Shown in pieces: positions 1-9,151 of a stretch of DNA of 22,296 nucleotides. The stretch is from Funneliformis mosseae. Taxonomy: Eukaryota; Glomeromycota; Glomeromycetes; Glomerales; Glomeraceae. The notes under the pieces were generated by a model, which had not been told where the DNA came from, did not search any database, and saw nothing but the letters and a program-made list of their open reading frames with translations. The DNA lies in the NCBI GenBank assembly GCA_910592005.1, contig CAJVPP010001155.1:1-22296 (forward strand), given 5' to 3'. Each line of letters begins with the position of its first letter. The stretch's first letter is position 1. Both the position numbers and the translations under genes were made by a program.

Positions 1-79
1 GATCACAACACAACACAAAATTGATTTACATCACACACAAAATTTACTTTATATCACCACAACAAAACATCGTCCCTAG

Positions 80-295
80 TTCGGGTCTGCCTTTATGTAA
101 CGTTAAGGGTTAGGGTTCAGATCTGCCTTTGTATAATGTTAAGGGTTAGGGTTCAGACCTACCTTAGTGTAACGTTAAGGGTAAGAGTTTAGGCTTGCCT
201 TAGTGTAATGTTAAGGGTTAGGGTTTGGGCCTGCCTTTGTGTAACATTAAGGATTAGGGTTCGGGCCTGCCTTTGTGTAACGTTAAGGGTTAGGG
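80..295. repeat. 36-bp telomere-like minisatellite, six units
   Basis: Six consecutive units of exactly 36 bp with no indels (80-115, 116-151, 152-187, 188-223, 224-259, 260-295). Each runs from TTCGGGYCTGCCTTTGTGTA through a GTTAAGGGTTAGGG end, so every unit carries one or two TTAGGG-like telomere words inside a longer non-telomeric unit. Units differ by scattered substitutions, mostly transitions. The same unit returns in the same orientation at 3953-4203. This is an interstitial minisatellite, not a chromosome end. Confidence 0.95.
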
Positions 296-391
296 TTGGA
301 TTTTCTAATTTATCCTAATCTTTCTGATAAATCAATATTATTTCTTGTTTCTGATTGGCTGATTTTCTTTGTACATACGTCATATGAAAAA

Positions 392-570
392 TATTGATTT
401 AATGATTTTTTGCCAAATTTTCTTGTTAGAATATATTGATTTAACAGACTTTTCGCTAAATTTCTTATTGAAATTTTTAATTTAACAGATTTTCACAAAT
501 TTTCACAAATTTTCTCATTGGAATTTATTGATTTAACAGACTTTTCGTCAAATTTTCCTTATTATTCTTA
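392..570. repeat. About 42-bp degenerate tandem repeat, four units
   Basis: Four copies of a unit beginning TATTGATTTAACAGACTTTT, followed by a CNAAATTTTCTTATTG-like stretch. They start near 392, 434, 476 and 526. The third unit is longer because a 10-bp TTTCACAAAT block is itself duplicated (about 490-510). No coding potential is seen. The array lies between the 36-bp minisatellite and the first coding remnant. Confidence 0.75.
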
Positions 571-628
571 CATGATAAATATAAGAAATAAAATTTAGAA
601 GCTTTTCATACACTCCTATTTTATCATA

Positions 629-778
629 TTAATACCACCAGATATTAATTCTATTTTTGATATAAATGAAGAAGCTGAGGAAGCTAGTAAGAAAATTGAT
701 ATAGATATAAGTGACAATGAAATTAATCTTATTCTTGATACTATAGATGGTATTGAATATATAGTAGGCGGTCAATAG
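629..778 (+). pseudogene. Short acidic coding remnant, unidentified
   Basis: An open stretch of 49 codons without a credible start ends in TAG at 776-778. The translation is rich in Asp, Glu and Ile (for example EEAEEASKKIDIDISDNEIN), and codon use looks protein-like rather than random AT-rich sequence. A weaker coding-like stretch continues to about 1070 with stops and frame changes. It lies upstream of, and in the same direction as, the transposase remnant at 1200-2390, so it could be that element's N-terminal part. I do not recognise the family. Confidence 0.4.
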
Positions 779-1199
779 AAAAGGAGAAAATCTACAAATT
801 TTGAGTAATTTTAGTTATTAAGCTAATTTTATTCATATGACCATAATCAGCAGAGTGAACTAATAAAAAAATTTTTTACTAAAAAGTGGATTTCCCACTT
901 TTCTACTGACTACTTTCCATATGTGAGAAGGTATTAAAGATGATAATACAATACCAGAAGAATCTAAAGAAGCAAATAAAATGAAAACTTATCATTTTTT
1001 AGTTGAAGTATATGAGAAATGGATAAAAAACCTTAGAAGTGTAGGACTTAGCTATGTTTAACACAATCATTAAGGCAAATTAGGTGATAATAAAAACTGT
1101 ACTGATGAAAAGAATGATAATATTATCATTGATATAGTACATATAAGAATGTTGCTGATAAAAATCCAAATAAAAAACCTTGATTGACATAAAAGAAAA

Positions 1200-2390
1200 C
1201 AAAGAAATATGGTTGAAAGAGTTACATACAAGTCAAACTTCCTTTAAATTCATCTGCAATAATCTTGCATCATTATTATAAATATAATAATCATTATCCT
1301 GATCATTTATCAAATTTGTGTATATTATCACTTTCTAAAAATATTCAATGGTTTATTTAGTAACGTGTACTTAAAGGTCTTAATTGTCTTAGTATACAAA
1401 GACTTTTGCAATTTAAAACAGTTGAACTTCAGAATCAAGTATTAAAAAATGTAACAGTTTCTATGTAAATACAAATAACATTCAGATGTTAAGAGATGCT
1501 TTAATTACAAAAGATGATATTTATATAATTGTACATAAGATGATGAAAAGATTTGTTTATATTGATGAAAATATATTGATATCTTTGAAAAAATAGTATA
1601 AAAATAATCATTAAAAGTAGAAATTGTTTTTTAAATGGTATAATGGACCAGATAAAATAGGCTTTCTTTTTACTTTTCAAACAAAAAGTAAAATAAACTA
1701 ACAAATTCTTCAAGAATATTATGTTTAGATAGTACGTATAATATGAATGATCATAGTTATCATCTTTTTATCCTTGTAATATGACATTCAGTAATAGGAT
1801 GTGAATATCTGATTGCTTTTTTGATAAGTCAATTTAAACGAACGATAACTTTGAAAAAATGGTTAGATTTTTTAAAACAAAAACATATTGAATAGTTTTC
1901 AGACATATTTATGGTCAATGATGCAGGAGAGAAAATAAATGCAATTAAGGAATGTTTTTAGATAGTTCAGTCTTTTTGTATCATTTTCATGTATTATGAT
2001 CTTGATATAAAAAATTGGATCATAAACGTGTTTAAATATTAATTCATATAAAGAAATTATTTAGAATGATCTTTGAAGATTATTAAAAACAAAAGGATGG
2101 TCAAATGCTGAAGCTCAAGAACAAATAATTATTACAATTAATAAGTGGTGTGAGATAGGCATTAAAGCAATAGAAAAATTTGCTACTTACTTTGAATGAT
2201 GTTAGAAGTTACAATACGAACTGTGAATAATATATGCTAGAAATATAGCAAGAGACAATATGGATACAAAAATATTTAATTGAAGCATTTTATCATAAGT
2301 TAAAATATAATATATGAAAGAATGTTGTTGGCTTGGTATCTGTAAACTTAAACGATAAACTTTTAATTCAATCTGTTGAATTAAATACAA
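1200..2390 (+). pseudogene. Decayed MULE-type transposase (FAR1-like)
   Basis: Relict of a Mutator-like DDE transposase, the enzyme that cuts and inserts MULE DNA transposons. The best block lies at about 1695-1960: RILCLDSTYNMND, with the presumed first catalytic Asp at 1728-1730, then HSYHLFILVI, GCEYLIAFLISQF and a VNDAGEKINAIKECF segment. After a one-base frame change a YHFHVL segment (1979-1996) sits where the family has a Cys-x-x-His (CHFHV-like) motif, so the Cys codon has become TAT. An upstream block at about 1236-1360 (LHHYYKYNNHYPDHL) and a downstream one at 2101-2200 (WSNAEAQEQIIITINKWCE) also fit. In-frame stops include TGA where Arg is expected (about 1777) and TAG where Trp is expected (about 1894). 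It cannot encode a working enzyme. The family call is from remembered motif similarity. Confidence 0.7.
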
Positions 2391-2558
2391 GACACAATAT
2401 CACAATCACGCCTATATGAAGACACAACAAAAGGCAATAGTAAATGAATTTAACGATTCCTTTATTGAACTCTTGGTTTATCCTAAAACCTCAACTTGAG
2501 TTACTTTTCAACCCAAGGGAAAATACAAGATATTTATATAAAATAAAATAATACAAAA
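2391..2558. other. AT-rich tail of the transposase region
   Basis: Short open stretches here may be the end of the MULE remnant, but no motif can be assigned. A CTTGGTTTATCC-like stretch near 2472 and CCCAAGGG near 2513 give weak dyad symmetry. No clear element end or target-site duplication is seen. Confidence 0.3.
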
Positions 2559-2684
2559 TCAACTATGACAAATATAACAGATATGTTAAATATGATAAAT
2601 ATGTTAAATTGATCATCGTTGACAACTTTAACAACTCTATCAACTTTGTCAACTTTGTCAACTATGTCGATCATTCTGATCATA
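2559..2684. repeat. 9-bp-period minisatellite, 14 units
   Basis: The sequence can be cut into 14 consecutive 9-mers without indels. They run from TCAACTATG (2559) through TTAAATATG-type units and then TCAACTTTG-type units (2622-2667) to CTGATCATA (2684). The period is three codons. The minus strand stays open across the block and reads as a degenerate tripeptide repeat (DKVDKVDRVVKVV), while the plus strand is broken by TGA. No gene is assigned. It lies just downstream of the transposase remnant. Confidence 0.8.
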
Positions 2685-2848
2685 TGACTTATCCATAGCG
2701 TAGTCACAGATCACGGTTTCAATGTTTAAATTGTTGACTTGATGGTGAAGTTTATCTTCTTGTAGAAGTTATATTATGAGATATAAATTTTTTAAATTTT
2801 TTAAGGTAATTGAGAATAGGTAAAATGAATCTAAAATAATGTTAATAA

Positions 2849-3356
2849 TGTATTTGGGAAATTCTAGGAGCTAAACATATAAATAAAAAGGATATATATA
2901 AATTAAATCAAAATTTATGAATTGTACATTTTATGATGAATAATGATATTAAATATTCAATCTGAAGACAAAATTTTAATAATAATGAATTAGATATTAC
3001 TTTATATGTTTTTATTTGTCGTGATTTTAAAATACGACAATTGCAATGCAAATATATATTTGCTATATTGAATCAAATTCATACTTATAATAATAATGAT
3101 AATAATGTAGAAATGTAAACTTCTTCAAATATAGAATATTCTAATATTCATAATACTTATTATGATAAAAACAGTAAAAACTTAAAATTACAAGATATTT
3201 TTTTTAATTCTTGTAGAATGGAAAGATAAAAGTGCAGAAGATATTTATAGTTTACGAACAACATTTATGCAAATTATTCAAATAGAAAGAACAAGAATTG
3301 CAAGAATTGATATTGTATCAAGAACTATTGATAATAATGAAATAAGAAATTCTTAA
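2849..3356 (+). pseudogene. Decayed coding region, family unknown
   Basis: Two frames together look protein-coding. Positions 2849-3118 read as one frame interrupted by TGA at about 2912 and at 2963-2965, both where Trp would fit (for example NDIKYSI-stop-RQNFNNNELD). It continues into VFICRDFKIRQLQCKYIF and ends at TAA 3116-3118. A second frame, 3213-3356, reads VEWKDKSAEDIYSLRTTFMQ and then RTRIARIDIVSRTIDNNEIR up to TAA 3354-3356. I do not recognise the family. Its position between the 36-bp arrays and beside a MULE remnant suggests transposon or accessory origin, which is inference. Confidence 0.5.
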
Positions 3357-3608
3357 GTTGCACCAAATATAAAATTTAGAAAATAAAGCATATTTTAATT
3401 ATTTTAGTCTAGTCTTATTAGATAATTTTATTATTTATCTTAGAATTTTATAATTGTTTAATTAATGTATATGCTAAATCGCTAAATTTAAAATGACTTA
3501 TTATAATATATTTCAATAAATTATTTTAATTATATGATTTTAAATATTATTTATATTATTTGTATTTTGCGTTAAATCTTTTTTTGTGTAAAATGCGAGT
3601 TATTTAAA

Positions 3609-3774
3609 GTTAGTATTAGAGTCAATTTAGAATTAGTTTAGAGTTAGAATTAGGATCAGTTTAGAGTCAGTTAGGGTTAGTTAAAGATTAATTTAAGGTT
3701 AAATTTAGGGTTAATTTAGGATTATTTTAGGGTTAATTTAAGGTTAATTTAAGGTTAGGGTTAGTAAGATGCTA
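3609..3774. repeat. Degenerate telomere-like TTAGGGTTAATTTA tract
   Basis: About 165 bp made of loosely repeated 10-13-bp words of the types TTTAGAGTTAG, TTTAGGGTTAA and TTTAAGGTTAA. It becomes more regular toward its right end (TTTAAGGTTAATTTAAGGTT). It shares the GGGTTA core with the 36-bp arrays but not their CTGCCTTTGTGTAA half. Confidence 0.75.
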
Positions 3775-3844
3775 AAATAAATGAAAAATTTTATTTGTTA
3801 AAAAATGTAAAGTCTAGAACTGACATTGGGTGATAGATATATTT

Positions 3845-3883
3845 AGACCATAGGTGATATTGATCATATTGATCATATGGTCT
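3845..3883. repeat. Small palindrome with internal 9-bp repeat
   Basis: Perfect 8-bp arms, AGACCATA (3845-3852) and TATGGTCT (3876-3883), flank a loop containing ATATTGATC repeated in tandem. It is followed by a CCAAT box (GCCAATCA near 3898). It could be a hairpin or a protein-binding site; no function is assigned. Confidence 0.5.
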
Positions 3884-3952
3884 GATTTTAGCCAATCATA
3901 ATTGTAGAAATGTTGACTAATCAGAAATATGAAAATAAATTCGTAAAATTGT

Positions 3953-4203
3953 TTCAGATTTACCTTTATATGATGTTAAGGATTAGAATTTAGGTTTGCT
4001 TTTGTGTAATGTTAGGGGTTAGAGTTTAGGTTTGCCTTTGTATAATATTAAGGGTTAGGATTCAGGTTTACTTTTATGTTATATTAAGGTTAGGGTTCAA
4101 GTTTACTTTTGTATTATATTAAGAGTTAGGGTTCAGGTTTGCTTTTATATAACGTTAAGGGTTAGGGTTCAGGTTTACTTTTGTGTAATGTTAAGGGTTA
4201 GAG
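3953..4203. repeat. Second copy of the 36-bp telomere-like minisatellite, seven units
   Basis: Seven units (3953, 3989, 4025, 4061, 4096, 4132, 4168). All are 36 bp except the fourth, which lost one base. They are homologous to the units at 80-295, with the CTGCC of that array appearing mostly as TTTRC here. Orientation is the same as the first array, so the pair flank the 296-3952 interval as direct, not inverted, repeats. Confidence 0.95.
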
Positions 4204-4213
4204 TTCTTATATA

Positions 4214-4305
4214 TTATTACAATATAGTAATATTTCTATAAATGCATTCTTAAAGACTGAACATAAATGTGCATTTATAAAGGATATATATTTATAGAAT
4301 AGTAT
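4214..4305. mobile_element. Relict of the pogo-like MITE family (partial)
   Basis: The stretch TTCTATAAATGCATTCTTAA, then GTGCATTTATAAAGGATATA and TTTATAGAATAG, follows the same order of blocks as the MITEs at 12561-12849 and 18799-18994 (CTCTATAAATGCA, GTGCATTTAAAGAGG). The CAGTC terminus is no longer recognisable and the right half appears lost or replaced. Similarity is by eye only. Confidence 0.4.
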
Positions 4306-4318
4306 TTAATCTAAATAC

Positions 4319-4437
4319 TACGTTATTAAGATAATAAAGCTTATTTGCTAATAGGGAGTTTAAGTTGTAGTAATCATTAGTGATATTAATTGATACAGTC
4401 ATTTATTGATGCAAATGGATTATCACTAACAACGTAG
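4319..4437. repeat. Inverted-repeat element, about 119 bp
   Basis: An outer left arm (CTACGTTATTAAGATA, from 4319) is an imperfect inverted match to the right end (TATCACTAACAACGTAG, 4421-4437). A perfect inner pair TTAGTGATA (4377-4385) and TATCACTAA (4421-4429) is also present. It resembles a tiny MITE. No target-site duplication can be fixed because both flanks are AT-rich. Confidence 0.4.
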
Positions 4438-5699
4438 CTAAATATAACTGATCATTATTATAAATTAAACAATAATTTTAATATTAGTTATTACAAAGTA
4501 TAATAACTTATAATTATTATTAAATTTTCAAATATTTTACCTTTTTTGATCATTATATTAATTGATCATAAAGAATAATATAATATATTAAATAAATATA
4601 AAATTCTTTTCAAATAATTATAATGAAAGAAAAATAAAAAATATTATTTTAATTTAAATTATTATTTAATTAATAATTAATATTTATAAATAATATTTAA
4701 AAGTATATTAAATATTAAAATTATAGTTTTTAATAATTTTGTTTTAATATTTTATATAATACTCTTTCTTAACTTCTTATTATTATATTAAATTTTTATT
4801 TATGTAAAAATATACTGTAAAAAATTGATTAATTATAATTTATTATTAAATGTATATAAATTTAAATTTAAGTTATTTATTAATAAATTTTATTAATTAT
4901 ATAAGATCTTTACAATAAAAAATTAAAAATTAAAAATGAGTTAATACTAATTTTAAATATATTTTAACCTAAAAATGATATTTAGCATATAAATGTAAAA
5001 TTGATTATTATTGGTAATTTTTTTTCTTTCTATTGCAAAAATTTCATATATTCTAAAATAAATTTATTATAAAAAAAAATCATTCTTTTTTTTATAATAT
5101 AAAAATTCAAATTTTTTTTAAATAATATTAATTTATTAATTAAATTAAAAAAAATTAAATTATATTTGGTTAATTTTTATTTTTTAGATTATAAAAGTTT
5201 GTAAGTAAATTTGTTTACTTATTTACCATAAATTCCTTTTTGATTTATTAATATGAAAAAATTAAAATTTTTTATAATAATTTTATTTTTTAATTATATA
5301 ATAAATAATCTAAAATTATTTATAAGCTAAAAATTTATAATTAATTTTATTAATATTTATCTTTAATTATATTAATAATAATAAAATATTATAAATTTAT
5401 CATGAAGAATAACTTTAATTATTATAATTATTATTAATAATAATAAAGTAATTTAATTTATTTGTAAATATATAAATTTTAAAGAAATTTTTAAAAAATT
5501 ATTATAATGAATTTAATAAAACTTAATTTTAAAAATTGAATTATTAAAATTTTTTTAATAAAGTTAATAAAATATATATTAAACTATATTTTTTATATAA
5601 TTACTACATTTCTAAAATTAATATTTAATATTTTAATTTTTTTTTTTTTAAGTTTATAAACAAATTTACCTACTAGATAATTTAAAGGATAAATATAAA
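4438..5699. other. Extremely AT-rich gene-less block
   Basis: About 1.26 kb consisting almost wholly of A and T, with runs such as AATAATTAATATTTATAAAT. No open frame of credible composition, RNA gene or clear tandem repeat is seen. A weak dyad is formed by GTAAGTAAATTTGTTTACTTA near 5201. Similar AT blocks occur at 10.6-13 kb. Confidence 0.7.
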
Positions 5700-6662
5700 A
5701 TGGATACAAAATTAGGTATTATCTGTTTTTACCTATTTGTTATTCTATAATATAAATACTTATATTTATTTAAATATACTTATATTATATCTAAGTAAAT
5801 AAGTAATAAATTACAATTCTAATTTTTATAGATGAAAATATAATTAATATCTTTGATCATTTTAAATTATTAAATAAAATATTAGATATATTACTTAAAA
5901 GAGTATTTTATAGGTAAGGTATAATATGAATATAAAGAAAAGATTTTAGTATATATTATAGTTAATATTTTAATAATAAGATAATAGAGATTTAATATTA
6001 TTATAATTTATAAAATTTATAATAAAACTCATCAAAAAGATTCTTACCATTAAATAAATTCTAATCAATCACTTATATATTTATTTTTTTTTAGATGAAT
6101 TTAAAAGATATAAAGCATATGATAATATTAAATAATATTCAAATTTATAACAAAAAAAAATTATATTTTCATCATATTAACAAAAATTCTGAAGGTAATA
6201 TTTTTTTTTATTAAAAAACAATCAATATAGGTAACTTTTAACTTTAATAATATATTTTAGATATTAAGTAAGTAAACTAGTATTTTATAAAACATATGAT
6301 TGAAACAATTTATCTGAAAATTAAAAGAAATTTGTATTTTAATTGTATAAATAGGTGAGTTGTAAATTATTCCTTATGAAAACATACTGCTCAAAAAGGA
6401 TTAGGCTATTATGAACATGATATTACACGATATTTAGCAGGTTTAAATTTTTAATTTTTTTTAATAGCTGAACTTTTTTATTTATTTTAATTATCTTAGA
6501 TATTATTACAGAATGAAACTTAAAATTAAAAAATGCAAAATATATTCAAGGTATTTTTTTTTTTTAATAAATACAAATTTAATAATTAAATTTATTATAT
6601 TATTTTATTTATTGGATATACAAAAAGAAAATATTGATGATAATAGTGAAAAGCAAGATTAA
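5700..6662 (+). pseudogene. Multi-exon gene broken by stop codons, family unknown
   Basis: Exons can be chained with conserved phase. Exon 1 is 5700-5715 (ATG, donor GTATTA) and exon 2 is 5832-5913 (DENIINIFDHFKLLNK..., donor GTAAGG). A third exon from about 5990 ends unclearly near 6050. Exon 4 is 6095-6194 (behind CTAAT, a pyrimidine run and TTTTAG; donor GTAATA). Exon 5 is 6261-6440 (contains HTAQKGLGYYEHDITRYLA), exon 6 is 6500-6550, and exon 7 is 6628-6662, ending in ENIDDNSEKQD and TAA. The 1-2, 2-3, 4-5, 5-6 and 6-7 junctions keep frame. Introns are 60-116 bp. The coding frame is interrupted by TAA 6269, TAG 6278, TGA 6356, TGA 6377 and TGA 6514, all explicable as former CAA, CAG, TGG or CGA. 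The donor after exon 3 is missing. I do not recognise the product. Confidence 0.6.
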
Positions 6663-7701
6663 CATAATTCAAATTTTGAATTTTACTCATAAAAAAGCTT
6701 TTTCTGAAATTCAAAATACTACGAAAATATCAAAAATGTTAAATTATTTTGATAATTTTTGTATAATAAAATATACAGTAATTGTATCGATCATGCGCAG
6801 TATGTAAGTTATTTTTGGATTTTTAACGTGTATTTTAGGATCCGGTTAAATTTGTACCGGAACAACCGGAACAAAAAAAAATCTTTACTAAACAAAGTAT
6901 TGTTACCATTCATTTCTATTCCTAGTATTTTAATAGACCCAAATATGTACATACATATACTCCTTAATTTATCACTTGTGTACATGTACAAACAAAAGAA
7001 AAAAAGAAACTTGGAATCCAACGCCCAAATAATAATTGAAAAGGTCTAGATTACAAGCTTTTCCTTTTTTGAAACTTCATTAAGGATTAGAAGTAACAGG
7101 GAACCCGTTTATTTTTATGAAATTTTTTTATGCAAATTGTTGGTGTTACACATGATTAAATAATTTTTGTTAAACAGTTGGTAAATCTTAATTTGAGAAG
7201 ATAAATTTTTTTTAATTTATCCTAACCTTATTCAAATACTTTTTCTTTTGTTTCCATAAAAGTTAATTGATATCAGATATAGTTAAAATATTTTTTATTA
7301 TATTGTCTAAAAATATATTTAATGGAATAAAACATATGCGAGTTGTTTGTAACAGTACACTGAATATATGCAAAATTAACCTGTATTCATTCGAGATTTT
7401 GCGGATAAGAAATGAAACAGCTGTAAAAAGACACTATACTCAATAAGTTTATCTTTTAAAAATTTTAAAGGTTTTACAAAGAACAGTATTTAAGCAAGCA
7501 TTTTTTTTAAAAAAATGGCGACTTCAAATATGGGTACAAATTTTTATAAATTTTCCAATTGGTGGACGTGAAATTCTTACCAATTTGGTAAAAATAAAAA
7601 TAAATCTATATATATGATGAACATTGCCAGGTAAATATATTATTTTTTTTTAAATACATACCTTGCTCTTGAAAATTACAAGGATAGTAAAGATTTAAAA
7701 G
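6663..7701. other. Intergenic and upstream region of the chromodomain gene
   Basis: AT content drops from about 6780 onward. A 96-codon plus-strand open frame at 6759-7049 has low complexity (Asn, Lys, Ile, Tyr), and a minus-strand frame overlaps it, so I do not call either a gene. A CCGGAACAA word is repeated in tandem near 6857. A short perfect hairpin, GATAAATT and AATTTATC, lies at 7200-7221. Just upstream of the gene, ATG ATG AAC ATT GCC AG followed by GTAAAT near 7632 resembles a small exon with donor, but it does not join in frame to the downstream ATG. Confidence 0.5.
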
Positions 7702-8458
7702 ATGCGTGTTGCAAATCAATATTACGAAGCCGAACGAATCATAGATGAGAAAGTCACGGACGAAACGACATTCTATTTAGTGAAATGGAAAGGAATGGAC
7801 AAGAATAAAAGGCCTTGGAAACCTACTTGGGTATTTATGTTATTCATCTTTTATATTTGGAGTTGTGCTGAGAAAAGGGACCAAATTGTAAAAAAATTAC
7901 TTTTTTGAACAAGAAGTGTTCTGAATCAGATGATAAGTTACATCTATTTCACTTAGGAAAAAATGTTCAATTTGGTCCCTTTTTCCACCCACCCCATTTA
8001 TCTTATTTTTAATTTGAAAACAGGTTTTTAATTAATTATATATACGTTACGTTTCATAAAAGGAGCCTGCAAGTCATTGTAATCAATTACTTATTGCTTC
8101 ATGGAATCATCCGAGAAAAAGAAAATTAAGTTCTCCGACACTTCCTAGAATTCAACCCGATGAATTACAAACAAAACGCATGATATCATTACTTGAAGTC
8201 CAATGTATTGAATTGGATATCGAATTAACACGATTAAAATCAGTCGTATATAATAATGAACAAGAAATTCACAAGTTGAGAGAAGAAACAGAAGCATTGA
8301 AAGTAACGTTAGAATCATTAAACAAACAAATAGAACAAAGTAAATCAGAACTAGAAAATTTGTCATTACTGATACAATTTGAACTATACGAAAAACTATT
8401 AAAACTTGTTGATGAAGCTAAGTACATTTTAAATGTGTTAAATTATAGAGAATCGTAA
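7702..8458 (+). CDS. Chromodomain plus coiled-coil protein, two exons
   Basis: The only complete-looking gene in the window. Exon 1 is 7702-7830, the intron 7831-8062 (donor GTATTT, acceptor AAAAG) and exon 2 8063-8458 (TAA). The join is phase 0 and restores the chromodomain core TWEPASHCNQLLIASW across the junction, which is why I chose these splice sites. The predicted protein has 174 residues. Residues 7-57 form the chromodomain (YEAERIIDE, YLVKWKG at 25-31, TWEP at 42-45). RKRK at 61-64 is a basic, nuclear-localisation-like patch. Residues about 88-150 are a Glu/Lys/Leu-rich coiled coil, likely for dimerisation. Chromodomains bind methylated histone H3 tails. Here the first two cage aromatics are plausible (Y7 or Y8, W29), but Met32 stands where HP1 has an aromatic, and the loop before TWEP is about four residues longer. 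An in-frame TAA at 7696-7698 supports the start. It could be a heterochromatin factor or a domesticated transposon chromodomain. Confidence 0.8.
7873..7983. mobile_element. Small inverted-repeat element inside the chromodomain intron
   Basis: Perfect 16-bp inverted repeats, AAAAGGGACCAAATTG (7873-7888) and CAATTTGGTCCCTTTT (7968-7983), enclose about 80 bp with no coding potential. It occupies half of the 232-bp intron, and removing it would leave an intron of about 120 bp. Structure fits a MITE. No target-site duplication could be fixed, so it could instead be an intronic RNA hairpin. Confidence 0.55.
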
Positions 8459-8479
8459 AGCCCTTAAAAGGTTCAAGCG

Positions 8480-8512
8480 GTTTTCTTTTTGTTTTCTTTT
8501 TGTTTTCTTTTT
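8480..8512. repeat. Triple 11-bp pyrimidine repeat downstream of the chromodomain gene
   Basis: GTTTTCTTTTT is repeated three times exactly (8480-8490, 8491-8501, 8502-8512), starting 21 bp after the TAA. Such a T-rich tract may lie in the 3' untranslated region; a role in RNA 3'-end formation is only a guess. Confidence 0.7.
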
Positions 8513-9151
8513 GTCTTTATGATAATAATCATGTGATACTACAAATTAGCAAATTTTTTTATTTTTATAATGTATAATTTTTTTTAGATCAAAAATTAAT
8601 AGAGAAAAACAAACATATATATTTTTTATGAAATAATAAATTTTGATTAAAAAAAATATCTAAAAAAAAATTATATAATTTTACAAGAATTATAATTAAT
8701 ATAGTTTATTATTTACAAAATAATTATACTTTATAAAAAAATATATTTCACTGTTTAATTATTAAAATAATACTTTATAGGATTGTCAAAAATGATCACG
8801 AGACAATTATTTTTTGATGGTTACACTCACGTATGACGAATTATTGAATAACAAGGCAATAGAACGAAATTAGGTGGTTTTCTTTACTCACACTTACGTT
8901 GCGCAACTAAATATCATAAAGCTGCCATTACTATTTATTATTAATGCATTTATAAAAAGATGTGATCGTAATAAGGAAGTAATAAACTTTATAAAAGTAT
9001 TCAGATAAAGTTACTCCGAATTCCTACAATTTACAAAGAGCAAATATTGTTGCTTCATAGTTTTTGAAACCAAGTTACTATGTATTTTTAACTAACAAAT
9101 CTAATGGATATTGATTAATCATTACAACGAGCTACACTATAATCGAACTGG
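8513..9151. other. Gene-less stretch between the chromodomain gene and the small minus-strand frame
   Basis: 8513-8780 is AT-rich without open frames. 8780-9150 is less AT-rich, with words such as ACTCACACTTACGTTGCGCA, but both strands are full of stops. Nothing recognisable is seen. Confidence 0.5.

Noticed and set aside
80..295. True telomere
   Set aside because: The unit is 36 bp with only part resembling TTAGGG, and the array is interstitial with unrelated sequence on both sides.
1501..2390. Minus-strand open frames at 1501-1713 and 2202-2390
   Set aside because: They lie antisense to the MULE transposase remnant and have low-complexity hydrophobic translations, so they are shadows.
2400..2560. 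Solo LTR or LTR end
   Set aside because: A CTTGG...CCAAGG-like dyad was considered, but there is no TG..CA pair, target-site duplication or second copy in the window.
6759..7049. 96-codon plus-strand open frame
   Set aside because: It is low-complexity Asn/Ile/Lys/Tyr sequence overlapped by an equally long minus-strand frame, with no motif, no splice context and no codon bias distinct from its surroundings.
7620..7701. Additional 5' exon of the chromodomain gene (CAG|GTAAAT near 7634)
   Set aside because: No acceptor joins it in frame to the ATG at 7702, and an in-frame TAA lies at 7696-7698.
8145..8366. Minus-strand open frame with membrane-like sequence
   Set aside because: It is antisense to the coiled-coil exon of the chromodomain gene. 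Leu/Ile-rich antisense frames are expected opposite Glu/Lys/Asn codons.
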